A stretch of 64,000 nucleotides of DNA from Clonostachys chloroleuca. Lineage: Eukaryota; Ascomycota; Sordariomycetes; Hypocreales; Bionectriaceae. The stretch spans positions 12,276,001-12,340,000 of the forward strand of contig JBANAY010000004.1 in assembly GCA_037952775.1 (NCBI GenBank). Direction: 5' to 3'. A model generated the notes under the pieces. It saw only the letters and a program-made list of their open reading frames with translations, made no database searches and had not been told where the DNA came from. Below, in pieces: positions 32,985 to 44,552 of this stretch. Each line of letters begins with the position of its first letter. Within the stretch, counting starts at the first letter, position 1. The position numbers were made by a program, and so were the translations under genes.

Positions 32985-34029
32985 CCGTGCATTAAACACC
33001 TGGAGCAAGTCCGACCAGCCAAGCTCGAACTGATTGAAGCCAGTGATGACTAAGGGGTCCGCGGCATCGGTGGGTCTCGTACAGTGTTGAATTTGTCCAC
33101 AATACGCACTGTAAAGAATCACATCAATTGTTCGAGCCAGAGTGTCACCCCGCTAAATGGCCACATGGGCGGATGACGATTTCTGATTCAACAGCAGAGA
33201 TTCTCAACGTCCAGCCGCAAGGTGGTCAGGTGGTTATGATATCCATCACTTGTTCAACTCGCAGGCTCACAATCAAGATCACATCGCTCCCAAGCCTCTT
33301 AACAGTCTCTTCCATGCGGGAGAGTGACCCGAAGAGAGGCACCAGGTTCGGGATAGTTGTAAAGACCGGTCCGGCCTTGCTACCTACGTAGCAGCTTAGA
33401 TTAATATTGCTCGTTGAAAAGGCCCTCCACAATTGGTTATACACAGCTGGAGCAAGCAGCGGCGAGGACCACCTTCATGATCCCTGGAGGCTCTTTGGCT
33501 GGAGACCTCGTCTGACCGCCTCGTCCCTGAAGAGGTAAATAAATGCATATAAGTTGGCACTGGTAGTTGCTGCTGTTGTGCCCCGCAGATTCTTTGTTTG
33601 ATCGCGGTTGTCATGCGACTTTCAGATATGTGATGTTTTAGAATTACTCAGGTTCCGGCGACACAATGTACCTTTGTCTCTACCTAGGTACATATAAACG
33701 GCCAGAACCAGTAAAAGGGAAGAAGCTTCCATCTCAAACAGCTCTGCCACATCCCAGATGCCACTCCCACGTACCAGCTCAGAGATCCGCCTCTCTGTGT
33801 GGGCTGCGTGCCACAGTGCGGATCCTCACAGGCCTGCTGCCCAGTCACAGCGCCTAGATCAAGGGCGCTGGGAGCAGACAAGCAGAGAACCTGCAGGGCG
33901 AGGCCCACTCCAGGCCCCCTACCTTAGCTTGGGTCCCGCATGTGAATCCTCGATACGGAAGTCATACTTATAATTAGCCTTCTGCCAACCTGTCCCAGTG
34001 ACCAAGAAGTCTATTTGTCTATGTGATCC

Positions 34030-34165
34030 CATCGCATTTCGCCTTTCAACACGTCTTTTTCTCTCCAAACCTCGAGTCTAATTTCGACTGTCCTCGCTCT
34101 CGCAACCTCCTTTATCGATCCTTCGCTCTCCATCTCCTCCTCGATATCCTCCCCTACGCCCTGAT
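34030..34165 (+). promoter_or_regulatory. Pyrimidine-rich leader/core promoter of GPC1
   Basis: A long CT-rich tract 230-370 bases before the ATG at 34398, the composition usual around transcription starts of filamentous fungal housekeeping genes. Inferred from composition only. Confidence 0.35.
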
Positions 34166-34397
34166 GGTGTCCTCCTAGACGTCATACTGGTGATCGCACG
34201 CGTGCGCCCATCCAGCTATTTATCCAGACACTTTCAACATTCCGCTTAGAAGACTTAATCATCTGGTTTCCTGACTATAGATAAACGACATCGTTACAAT
34301 TTCACTCATAGTAGGTGATGTGAATCACGTTCACTGTGACCAGCCCACGTCTGACAGGCTTCACCTTCTCAGCAGCCACCCCACATACGAATTCACC

Positions 34398-36065
34398 ATG
34401 GGCACCGAATCGAAGCCTACCGCTATACCCTCCCGTGCCGCTGAATCAGATAGCGTTCTCGCCGCTGGGGGACTGGAAGGCGATGCTGCTTCTTTCTTGA
34501 GCTCTTCACCACCGGACGAGTCTGTGTTTGATACGCCCAGCATCGGCCCGTCTGACGCCAGACTTTCCAGGAATCCTTCGTTCTCTGGAAGCAGCGCCTA
34601 TCATGACGACTTCGATGCCCTGCCTCCTCTGGACAGGTTGACAGTTCTGGATCTTCTCGACAACTTCGCATTACCACAACAGCTAGAGAAGCTTCAGAAG
34701 GGAATCTCAAAGCAGACGGACAAGGTCCGCCGCTCAAAAGATGTGTTCAAAACCAAAACACAGGGCGCCCGGGATCGCATGGTGGAAGAGTGGAGGCGAC
34801 GACTGCCATCGGCCGATGAACAGCTCGAGCGATACAGGAAGCGCATCCGCCAGCGTGTGGATAAGTTGGGCAGGCAGTGGAACGACACCAAGACCATCAG
34901 CCTGCGAGAAAAGGTATCTTTCATATGCGGCGTTATGAACATCTTCATTAGCGGATACCTGATCGGTGGCCACCCTGAGCTCTTCCATCTTTGGTATGGG
35001 GTTCAGCTCATCTACTTCATGCCCATCCGCATCTACTTATACCAGCGCCGTGGATACCACTACTTCCTTGCCGACCTTTGTTATTTCGTCAACCTCCTCT
35101 GTTCACTCTCGATATGGGTTTTCCCAAGCTCAAAGCGGCTATTTGTCGCTGCATACTGTCTGGCTTTTGGCAACAACGCTGTGGCTATTATCATGTGGCG
35201 TAACTCCCTCGTGTTCCACAGCTTTGACAAAGTCACGACGCTTTTCATCCATATCATGCCTTGCGCGACGCTGCATTGTCTGGTGCACCTCTTCCCTTCC
35301 GAGTTGCAGAAGGTGCGATTCCCAGCAATTTATACCATTAAAAATTCGAGCGCCGGATCACTCACTGCCTACGCAAACGTGTTGTCCATGCTCGTCTGGA
35401 GCACTTTGCCCTACGCGATTTGGCAGCTGTCATACTACTTCTTCATCAGTTTCCGTCGAAGAGATAAGATCGCTGCGGGACGTCCCACTTCGTTCACCTG
35501 GCTTCGACAGTCATACTCCAAGACCTGGATTGGAAAGATTGTTCTCTCACTTCCAAGCCATCTTCAAGAGCCCGCGTTCATGGGGATCCAATACATCTAT
35601 GCCTGCCTTACGATAATGCCATGCCCTCTCTGGTTCTTCAGCCGATACGCCTCGTCAATTTTCCTGCTTACCGTCTTCTCTTGGAGCATCTACAACGGTT
35701 CTACTTACTATATCGATGTTTTCGGGCGCCGATTCCAGAAAGAGCTGGAGGCTATGAAGAGAGAAGTCACCAAGTGGCAACATGCTTCGGAGGCTGGCCT
35801 CCTCTCTCCAGGAATGGGACCCCAGCCCGATGATGCCTCTAGTTTCCCCTTGGTTCAGGACACAAATATGTCATTAGGGGCCTCGGCCGCTACCTTACAG
35901 AACGGCCGGCTTAACGCGACGGCCCCGGGCCATGTCCGTAGCATCAGCACCGAGCAAATCCCCCTCCTTGATGAACAGGTACGGGGCACTACCACAGGCA
36001 TCGATAGCAAGGACCAGAGCGGGGTGCAGGAGAGGAAGGTTGGTCTGCAGAATGGCCTTAACTGA
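34398..36065 (+). CDS. GPC1: Glycerophosphocholine acyltransferase, Gpc1 family
   Basis: Single exon, 555 aa. The ATG at 34398 lies in CACCATGGG and is the first in-frame ATG. About 160 N-terminal residues are cytosolic: a Ser-rich start, then LTVLDLLDNFALPQQLEKL and a basic helix. They are followed by about eight membrane helices (FICGVMNIFISGYLIGG, FFLADLCYFVNLLC-type segments, WSTLPYAIWQLSYYFFISF, and others) with the conserved WYG.QLIYF.P.R.Y.YQRR core. The soluble C-terminal tail is Ser-rich. Gpc1 enzymes use acyl-CoA to acylate glycerophosphocholine to lysophosphatidylcholine in the ER, recycling phosphatidylcholine. Length and topology fit the family (formerly DUF2838). Confidence 0.92.
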   Translation: MGTESKPTAIPSRAAESDSVLAAGGLEGDAASFLSSSPPDESVFDTPSIGPSDARLSRNPSFSGSSAYHDDFDALPPLDRLTVLDLLDNFALPQQLEKLQKGISKQTDKVRRSKDVFKTKTQGARDRMVEEWRRRLPSADEQLERYRKRIRQRVDKLGRQWNDTKTISLREKVSFICGVMNIFISGYLIGGHPELFHLWYGVQLIYFMPIRIYLYQRRGYHYFLADLCYFVNLLCSLSIWVFPSSKRLFVAAYCLAFGNNAVAIIMWRNSLVFHSFDKVTTLFIHIMPCATLHCLVHLFPSELQKVRFPAIYTIKNSSAGSLTAYANVLSMLVWSTLPYAIWQLSYYFFISFRRRDKIAAGRPTSFTWLRQSYSKTWIGKIVLSLPSHLQEPAFMGIQYIYACLTIMPCPLWFFSRYASSIFLLTVFSWSIYNGSTYYIDVFGRRFQKELEAMKREVTKWQHASEAGLLSPGMGPQPDDASSFPLVQDTNMSLGASAATLQNGRLNATAPGHVRSISTEQIPLLDEQVRGTTTGIDSKDQSGVQERKVGLQNGLN

Positions 36066-37110
36066 TAAACGCAAGTGAGAGGACGGGGCAATTTTGTCAC
36101 GGGAGCGGCGCTGAATGCTCCCCCTGGCATCTACGATTGTTCCGTCCGACTCCCCGATGCAATGGATGTTTTTGATTTTTATTCTATCGTTATGAACTTG
36201 GACGCGGTTGCTCGTGCCTCTTGGAATAAGGGAGTTTGGGTGCTCAGAGCCGGAGGTTGCCGTTCGGGTGTTTCCGCGCCCATATCTTGTTATCGTAGCT
36301 TTGATCCTTTTTTTTTTAATCCTCTTCATTTTCTTGACTGGGAGTAGCGTATGGGCGCGTTTGTACCAAGCAGGACGCTTGGAAGCTAGAGGTTTTATCA
36401 TTGTTACTTTTCTCTCATATTTATTATACATGCCTTATGAGATTCGGACCGAAGAATCCCGATTTTGATTACCAAGTTCCGTTCCTTAATTTGGCCATGC
36501 CGATGTGTCTTACAGATAGACAAGGCTCACTTTGTTTAGCACCAGGGATCACAAGAAACGAACAAATATTCCAATGCGCAGTACGATTATTTGTAACTGT
36601 AGAATTTTTTTTATCTACGCTATGCTGTATTGAATTTGATGCGTAAATCATCGCTGTGTATACGCTTCCCAGGCATCCGAAAACTTGATCCATTCACCCA
36701 TGCATGTCCCCCATGCTAGTAGCTGTGTTCCCTTTTGCGTTCCTGAACCCCACGATACCCCCGGGCACCCTAGACGTCTCAGCGTCTGTCCGTCATGGTT
36801 TTTGAAAGGTCATGGGGGGGAAAGGGGAGGGGATACGAGGAAGAAGAACTAAAACATAAAAACCCAAAATAATTGCTCAACGCCAGATTTCATGCCAGTG
36901 ATACAGCAAAGTGGTATCTTTCACCCAGTTGAGATGTCGTAAGAGCACCATGATCCAACCCAAATTCTATGATATGAAGGGGGATATCAGACGCGCCAAA
37001 TACCAACCAATAAAAACTCCAGAGATCGTGATCTGCGTGCGGTTACCAAACCCATTTATTGAGACCGTAAGCATTCCATTCGTGAGCGTTCGTTAAAGGC
37101 GAGAGGCAGT
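36066..37110. other. Convergent 3' region, GPC1 / CDH1
   Basis: About 1 kb with T-rich runs (36306-36316 and around 36605) and a G-rich run near 36817. No gene or structured element is seen. Confidence 0.5.
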
Positions 37111-38993
37111 TCACCGGATGACGCTCCAGTCGGCAAGCTTGCCTCCCGCCTCGCCGTCCTCGCGGGCCCCAGGCCGACGGCCGAACACATTCCAGAATCT
37201 GAGAGTCTCGTCGCCGGCACCTGTCACGACGGTTCTGCCGTCAGGGCTCATGGCCAGGTAGAGCACACGATATGTGTGGCCGGTTAAGCTCGCAACTTGC
37301 GTCATGGATGGGTATTTCCACACCACGATTTGGTTCTGGCTGTAACCGTGGGTTGAGACGATCTCGTTGGAGTTTTTGGACCATGCCAGGTTACAGACCT
37401 GGCTGCCAGTGTCAATCTCGTTGATCACCGTGCCCTTCACGGTATCGTGGAAAATGATGCGTCGGTCTGCAGTACCACCTCCGGAGGCGAGCAGACCACG
37501 CTGGTGAGGAGACCAGGAGATGGCCTTCACAGCTGCTGTATGCTCCGAGAACTTCCACAGAGGAGTCTCGGAGAGCTTGTCCCAGACCATTAGCTTGTTG
37601 TCGTTACCACCACTCGCAAGCTGGCCATCTTCACAGTTCCACCGTAATCCGCACACCTCCTGCTTGTGGCCAACCAGTTTCTTGAGCCACTGATCCGGAG
37701 CCCGGACATCACGGTGATATATCAATCTATCGCGTGAGCCAGATGTGAGGATGTGGGAATTCCAGGCTAAGGAACCAACTCTTGCCGTATGACCAGTCAT
37801 GGTCCTCAACCGACGAGCCTTCTCGGCGTCCCAAATCTGAACCAGACCCTTTCCAGTTCCGATCGCAAGATGCGTACCTTTCTGGATCCACGACACGCTC
37901 GTAACAGTGTCATCCTCGAGGGTACAGAGCTTGTTAACTTTGCTTGTTTGAGCATTCCACATATACACGCTCGATCCAAGACCAACACCTAATACATTGG
38001 CACTCCCCCAGTCCACAAGGTTCAGGTAAAAATCATCGGCCAACTCAGGCGCATCCAGAACTTTATACGGGACCTTGCTTACAGCTCTTGGTTGGCGTCG
38101 GGGGCTCAGAAGCATTTGCTGACTATTGAGGCGAACAGGTGACAGGCTGTATATTTCAGCCCGCGTATCCAGGTTTGGGCCATGCCGGCTCTGGGGCGTC
38201 TTTGTTGGCGTAGGGTGGCCAGCAACCTGGCTGTAGTGATGAGATGGAAGGTAAGAGAAGAGGTTCTTGTGTGGGGTAGATGGCGTTAGTGAGGAGGGGA
38301 GGGAAATGTTTGATCCTTGGTTTGGCGGTGTCCGCGACCGGGTACCGTCATTCATGTCTGTCTGTGGAATTGGCGGCAAGGACTGATTTGGAGACATGTT
38401 AGGCGGTGTTGCTTGAGGGACAGAATCCTCAAACAGCTCAGCTCGGAGTAAGGAGGAGTATGTGCGGTTAGCTTCCTCAGCTGGGGTACAGTGTTAGCAG
38501 GGTTGAAAACTGACGCAAGGGTCACCACGTACTCTTTTGGAAGTGCAACTCGCCATGCGGGATACGCTTCTTCTGCTTAGAAGGCGTAGCAGGCGATGCA
38601 TCATCATGAAGCAGGTTGAAGCTTGCTGGCAAGTCTTGGCCCGAGCGTGTCGGGATAAACCTGGAAAGTAGCGTGAGCAAAGTGGCAAAAGGAAGCCTGG
38701 ATGAGGGAGCACACGTACCTGTCTCCGTGAATCCGTTGCCGTTTACGATGAGGGCTCGCGCTGGGAGTGCTCTGTCGTTGCGGGCGGGCAAACTCGCGAA
38801 GAAGGGCCTGGTCAACAGCTTCAGCGTCAAAATGGCTGAGACGTGGTCCTTCACTGAGACGGGCGCTACTCCTCGTTCTGCGGTGCGCGCTGGTGTTGAC
38901 GTTCTGCTTAGATTCGAGTCTTGCCCGGTCTGCCTGTTGGGGTGCGACAGCCAAGCCCGCCTCTTCGAGGGAGTGTTGTTTTGCCTCAGCCAT
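37111..38993 (-). CDS. CDH1: APC/C activator Cdh1 (Fizzy-related)
   Basis: Three exons, 38993-38719, 38660-38533 and 38480-37111, 590 aa. The first splice rebuilds the C-box DRFIP (residues 91-95), followed by TRSGQDLPASFNLLHDD and PSKQKKRIPHGELHFQK. The third exon gives TEEANRTYSSLLRAELFED, the conserved lead into seven WD40 repeats (about 265-565). The protein ends in the Ile-Arg (IR) tail SVIR that docks on APC/C. The LSPVR start of the propeller region favours Cdh1 over Cdc20. It drives ubiquitination of mitotic cyclins at mitotic exit and in G1. CDK-site-like SP/TP motifs in the N-terminal half suggest control by phosphorylation. The upstream frame is open but ATG 38993 is the better start. 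Confidence 0.95.
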
Positions 38994-41207
38994 GGTGCTG
39001 TTTTGGTGGTGAATGGATGACGAGGATCGAAGTTTCAATCGTCCAGCATGGAACGCGGGGAGTTTTTGAACTCGGAAGGCCAGTCGCTTCAATGGGTGGG
39101 CGTTGAGGGAAAACCGCTGGTAGGCAAGGTTGGTTGCTAGGGAGGAATAACAAAGATAAGGTGTATGTATATAGTCGAGCAAACAAGTCCGAATCGACGA
39201 CAAAGAGCGTAGCAAGGCAAAGGAGACTGGAGCTCTGATGCAGCCCGCCGGACTCGTTCTCGTGGGCGCTCAATCAATGCTATTATCGCATGCTCTGGAT
39301 GGGCATGGCTTGGATCGATGGGTGGCCGGGGAACCAGGTACTTCGGATGCTGGATAGGACGTCGCTGTGTCAGTCGTCGAGACTGTGTTAAAGCTCCAGG
39401 TGGCGGCGGGTACGGCGGAAAGGATGAGCGAAGAAAGCGAGCGAGACCACGGGAAAAGATGTTTGGGCGAAACCAGGTGGTTGCTGGCGATGGGGGGGTG
39501 GTGGTGGTGAAGAGAACGAGGGAGGTTCGCGGAGCAGAGCAGTAGCTGAGGGCATCAGGTGAAGGGACGGGACCGGTGCTGCGGGTGCTGGAGGTTGGGC
39601 GGCACGCCAACCAGGCTCAGCATGGCGGGAGAGGGACCCCCCAGCGGTCTGCTAGCCCGCAGGTATACACAACAGCCCCCCAGTCGATGCCCAATAGGGT
39701 GCCTGTGGGGTCAGACGGGCGGGCCCTCGAACTAAGGAAAACAAGAGAACGCGCGGGAGCAGATCAACAACAAGCTGCTACGTGATGTTGCAGCGAGGAC
39801 AGGCACTTTCATTGTGCCTTGCAGCAGGACAGAGAAGAACAGGCCGTGAGAAAATTTTGGGGCATTGTCGCACGCGAGCCATATACCCAGCCTATAGATG
39901 AAAGTACAGAAACTAATAATTGGCTTTCTATTATTACACACCCACCCTTACTCATCACAAAGTTCAATCAATCGGTTTGCCTCAGTCACTGCACTCGAAC
40001 CATTCGAGAATGATTCACAGCTAATCCCTGGCCCAGTCTACCATGCAGCCATTGAGTTTGTTATGAGTCCGTGCGACGCTTATCGGCCTGCATTTGACGC
40101 CAACACGATCCGGGCGGTCGATGCAATATGGCCTGGTTTCTTTTCACTCGTCGCACCTATTGTTCTTTACAATCTGTCGCCTTTGACGGATCTCATGACC
40201 ATTGTTTTTGGCTTGTTTGGGCGAGCTCGTTTGTGATCATTGACGCGAGTTCTCACCAACTCCATGTTTTTGTTTTTTTGTTGTTGTGGATGACGCCCCT
40301 AGATGTCTTGTCTCTGCAGGCGTGCCCGCCATGATTGATAGGTGGGCAGTCTCCCACGAGAGAACGCCTGGTCGCATTATCGGACGCGTTTTGGATGCAA
40401 CGCCGTTGGTGATTGGTCAGCCCCAGACGCGAGCGCGTAAAGAGGATCCCCTGACAGGGAGCCACGGAAACAGTACCGCGGCGGCAGCGCTCCCCAGGCC
40501 AATCCTCCCCTCAAATCAGCCCGCCGTAATGTCCGTCATAAAATATGGGCATCTTAACGCGAAACCCTTCGCCAGAAGACGCGTCTTGTCTCACTCCTCC
40601 TCGTGGTCTCGTATGTTCCATTTCCAGACTCAAACAGAGCCACACCTTGTTTGATGTGGGGACTTTGGCACTTGACACCACTGCTCAGTTCGCGAGTATA
40701 ATATGTAGACATGCATCCGAATAAGCCAGCCAACATCTTCGTACAACATGTATCATGGTCATGTGTACTCTCACGATTACTTGGTAATGGAATTCCAACC
40801 AATTATTAATCACAAGAAATTCGAATGAATCTAGCCACATACACATCCAATTCATCGCAACAAGAAAAAGCATATGTTGTTAAGTCGTAAGTTCATTTCA
40901 TTCCGTCTATCTGTGTTTCATGGTATGAATCTGTTTGTAAGATGAATATAAAGAGGGAGAAAAGGAAATATAGAGAAGGAAGGATAAGTTGAAATGAGCC
41001 GAGGCAAGCAGTGCCCGCAACACCATATCAAAAAATTTGGATTAGCCCCTTGGGTAAGGAAAAGAAGAGAGAAAACAACCACCTGTTCTGTCTATATCTC
41101 GCTTTGACGCTTCTGGCAACAACAGCCCAAAAGAACTCGCTTTGATTGCTTTCAGATATGGTCCGGCTCATTTTCAGCCGGGAAAGAATCTCACTCTCAT
41201 TGGTGCT
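38994..41207. other. Long upstream region of CDH1
   Basis: 2.2 kb between two genes on the same strand. Part near 39000-39600 stays open on the minus strand but lacks coding character and is probably a long 5' leader. No other gene is seen. Confidence 0.5.
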
Positions 41208-42347
41208 TTAAGCTTGAGACTGAGCTTGTGCAAGAAGGCGCTCGCGCCAGCCGTTGCACACCTCTTCGAATCCACCGATAACGTCACCACATACACCTGC
41301 ACATTCTCTATTCTGCAAGCGCTCGCTCCAGTTTCCTTGCGTCAACCAACGCTCTCCCTCATCCCGCAGCTCCTCGTCCCGCCGCACTTCTGCCACAAGC
41401 TCTTTCGCACTCTTGAGCCGTCTCGTAGCCATTGTAGTGGTCTGTCGAGACATTTGCAGTGTGTCGGACAGGTAATTTAATGTCTGGACAAGGTCTGAAG
41501 TGACGCCATGCAACGAGGCAAGCGAGTCGAATGCCGTCGTAGATGGCCTGGGCATGGAGTCTGAAAGGGAGAGGAGCAAGGGGACTAGTTCATCGATGGC
41601 TTCGCTATCGGGAGTGGCCGCCATAGGGGCGAGGAGCGGAAAGGTAAGGTTGTGGAGTTGTCTTGTTTGATGAGCAAGGTGTGTCGTCAGTGCAGAATGA
41701 GCATGATGAGTCTGGTATCTTCAAGTTAGCTTTGAGCCGTTGCATTAGCTCACATTTGGTGTCTCATACCTTGAGGTGCTGCTCTCAACGCCGGACTGGG
41801 ATCCAAGATCCCGAAGCCCGTCGGTCAATCTCTGGACGACATTGTCTTCTGGGCCTCCATAGTTCTCCGTTCCCCTCCTGGCCAAGCTCTCGATACCATC
41901 TATTTTGGAGATGAGACTCGGGGAAACACCTCCAGTATCCAAGTCCGACTCGGAGCCGTACTCGCTCCCATCGTAATTACTCTCCGTCCTCCGGTGATGG
42001 CCCCCTGAAGGGATGCTTAGATCGTTTTCTCTGCGTCTATTTCCGTTGACTCGTCCGTTTTGAATGGGAGAGGCCTTGGCCTCCGAATCAGCTCCGTTCT
42101 GATCAGCTTCCTCATCGTCTTCAAAATCTCCATCCTCTGAGCCAGAGAAGGCACCGCCAAGCTCATCGGCCAGGTTGCCCATGCCACCGCCTCCATCTCC
42201 GTTCAGGTCCAGGACATCTTGTTGGTTCAAGCTGTTCCTGAACGGTGACCCGAAGCCATGCGACTGTCTCCGATTTAGGGGCGAATCAGAAAATCCATCG
42301 ATAGCCGACGACTGTCTAGAATGTCGGGGAGTGTTTGGAGAGGACAT
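41208..42347 (-). CDS. Unrecognised protein with acidic N-terminal half and helical C-terminal half
   Basis: Two exons, 42347-41770 and 41718-41208, 362 aa. The donor is GTATGA and the acceptor AAG, which rebuilds ...STSRYQTHHAHSALTTHL. A nearby CAG acceptor would break the frame. Residues 1-130 or so are Ser/Pro- and Asp/Glu-rich and probably disordered. From about residue 160 the protein is helical: SLISKIDGIESLARRG, DNVVQRLTDGLRDLGSQSG, then DELVPLLLSLSDSMPRP, DLVQTLNYLSDTLQMSRQ and CAGVCGDVIGGFEEVCNGWRERL. It reads like a conserved helical fungal protein but I cannot name the family with confidence. The frame is open upstream of the chosen ATG, so a further 5' exon is possible. Confidence 0.72.
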
Positions 42348-43029
42348 GCTCAACGGCGCCGGAGATCGGATCCCTCCCACCTGTCTGGAACGGGGATGTC
42401 GGCTTTGGAGGTCGCTCCTCCGGCTCGATGTTGGGACTTCGGGGAGGTGAGGTGCAAAATCTTGCAGGTGAGTAGTAGTCAGGAGCTCGCGGTTGAGGGT
42501 CGCACGGTGAGAGTATGACTGGCGCAGAAGCCAAAGGGGTTTGTCGAACCTCAATCCGACCGATATTGTTATGAGGCAAGGTGGGTAGCAGCCCGCACTC
42601 TAATAGCAATAGCACATGCCGGCCTGACCTTGCTGCTAAATGTTATTAATGTATTGATGGATGGGGAGTGTATGCATGCCAGCCTGCAGTGGGTCGTTGA
42701 TGCAGTGTCAGGCACGCCTTCAGGCTGTAAGGAGCGTCGGAGTGTCAGTGATCAGTGAGGGGGCCGCTGGAATGGCGGGGCCAGGGGGGCTAGACAGCAC
42801 CCAGCACAGGCCTGGTGGGAGGGGGTGACACCTCACCTGGCGTCCGTCATGCGCCCAAAAATTCAAAGCTAATCTGTTCCATCTAAAGGCAAAAAGAAAA
42901 AGAATAAAGCAGTCCCCGGGACAGATCGAAGCAACTTTGGGGGGCCACATGCGCACCACGTTACCGGACAACATCCCGCTTTGTGTTCCGGTCAACTGAT
43001 GCCAGGGTGAGGGGTATCAGAAATTCGCC
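42348..43029. other. Divergent promoter region, unknown gene / NatB
   Basis: Shared upstream region. Its left part (42348-42554) is an open extension of the unknown gene without an ATG. No specific element is identified. Confidence 0.5.
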
Positions 43030-43683
43030 ATGGCCACTTTCAGGCGCTTTCGTCCAGACGACGTCAACAAGTTCTCGAAATGCAACTTGGATCCGCTGAC
43101 AGAGACGTATGAGCTCTCCTTCTACTTACAATATCATGCCAAGTGGCCTTCACTGTTCCAGGTCTGCGAAGATGTGAATGGCAATATCGTAGGATACAGT
43201 GCGTTCAACCGACTGGGCGGTCGATCTGTTTCAATCCATTTGGAGCACACTGGCTAACACGTTCTTCCTCTCCGCATAGTCATGGGCAAGGTGGAAGCAT
43301 CCCCCGACGCCTTCAAGTTCGCTGAGCACTATCTACCCTGGCATGCGCATATCACAGCTCTCACCGTCGCTCCCGAAGCCCGACGACTAGGCATCGGTAA
43401 GATCCTCACCGAACAGCTCGAGCTTGTCGCCGACGCCAATGACTCCTGGTTTGTCGATCTATTCGTCCGCCGAAGCAACGAGCGCGCAATCACCTTCTAC
43501 AAGAACATGGGCTACAGCGTCTTTCGCGTGGTCAAGGACTACTATGGTGATCATGCAACCGATCCGACCCAGTCAAGCGAAGATGCCTTCGACATGCGCA
43601 AACCCATGAAGAGAGACCAGAAGCTTCAGCACATTAGAAGTGACGGGGAACAGCATTTTGTCAACCCGGAGGATGTATGGTAG
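43030..43683 (+). CDS. NAT3: NatB N-terminal acetyltransferase catalytic subunit (Nat3/NAA20)
   Basis: Two exons, 43030-43198 and 43280-43683, 190 aa. The 81-nt intron has a GTGCGT donor and a CATAG acceptor. The N terminus reads MATFRRFRPDDVNKFSKCNLDPLTETYELSFYLQY in outline, nearly diagnostic for Nat3/NAA20. The GNAT acetyl-CoA motif is RRLGIG (about 91-96), and the later part has FYKNMGYSVFRVVKDYY. NatB, with its auxiliary subunit Mdm20, acetylates nascent proteins that begin Met-Asp, Met-Glu, Met-Asn or Met-Gln at the ribosome. Length is normal for the family. Confidence 0.95.
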
Positions 43684-44552
43684 GGCCAATACTTCATACC
43701 ATGTTCTCTAACAATGGCTGCGATGTACTTGCAATGTGCCGTCATCTCGGTACGTCCCTCCACCATGCCTATGGGTTTGGCCAGCCCCAGAGCAAAGCTG
43801 CCGAAAGGAAGCATGGATGCACGGATACACGGATGCCCGGGTGACAGCATTGACGTTCCCTGGGAACCATTTTGGCGAAAACCAACATGCAATGGGCACG
43901 CATAGGCCCAGCCGCGGGATGCATAAACGCAGGCATACACCGCTTGATACGCCAGATCTTGGGCCTATAATCATGCGCTGGGTATCCGTTGCCCGGTCAC
44001 CAAAATATCAAGCCCGGTCATATTTTGAATTTCGAGACTATTGAATATGTAGAAATCTTCAAAATATCGTCTCAGAGTATCACATTGCTGACATCTTGTG
44101 GAATATTACGAATGTGTCTAGACATAGGATGCTATGCCCGTAGTAGAATTAAAGAACTACCTATTCTAGTGTGGGTGGTCCTCAAACGGGAGCCAATCGT
44201 CTCACCCATTCTACACGCACGACTGTCTCATGTTATCCATGGCCCATGAGTGACGAAACACCGTTTGAGAAACGGCTAAACAGTCCCGAAGCTTTAGTGT
44301 CTGCGTCACGACTGTCAGATCATCCTCCTGCGCCTCTCCATCCCCATGCCTCCCCCATTCGATTACATCACGCCCCTCCATCTCCGCATTTGGCGTTCAA
44401 GTTCCCATTCCGATTCACACTGTAAATGCTGTAGAGAATAGCCCCTGCCTATCACCGCCACATTCGATCGCATCCCCTCATGTTACCTTACCATCCCAAA
44501 CAAGCGTAATTGTCGTGCTTCCCATCATCTCCAGGTGTGAGAACCCCAAAGA
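43684..44552. other. Intergenic region, NatB / GtaA
   Basis: An AT-rich patch at about 43995-44110. No gene or repeat is recognised. It should hold the glutaminase promoter. Confidence 0.5.

Larger units (their letters stand above)
32248..34397. other. Divergent region, SMC1 / GPC1, containing a MITE
   Basis: 2.15 kb. It holds a 222-bp MITE (32737-32958), a TACCTAGGTA palindrome at 33681-33690 followed by TATAAA at 33693-33698, and a CT-rich leader at about 34030-34165. Short open frames show no coding features. Confidence 0.6.

Noticed and set aside
39137..39610. 157-codon minus-strand frame upstream of CDH1
   Set aside because: Ser/Pro/Thr-biased with no start context or domain. More likely leader or promoter.
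42541..42552. tRNA B-box-like GGTTCGA on the minus strand, and another near 61236
   Set aside because: The consensus is incomplete and no A box or cloverleaf could be drawn around either.
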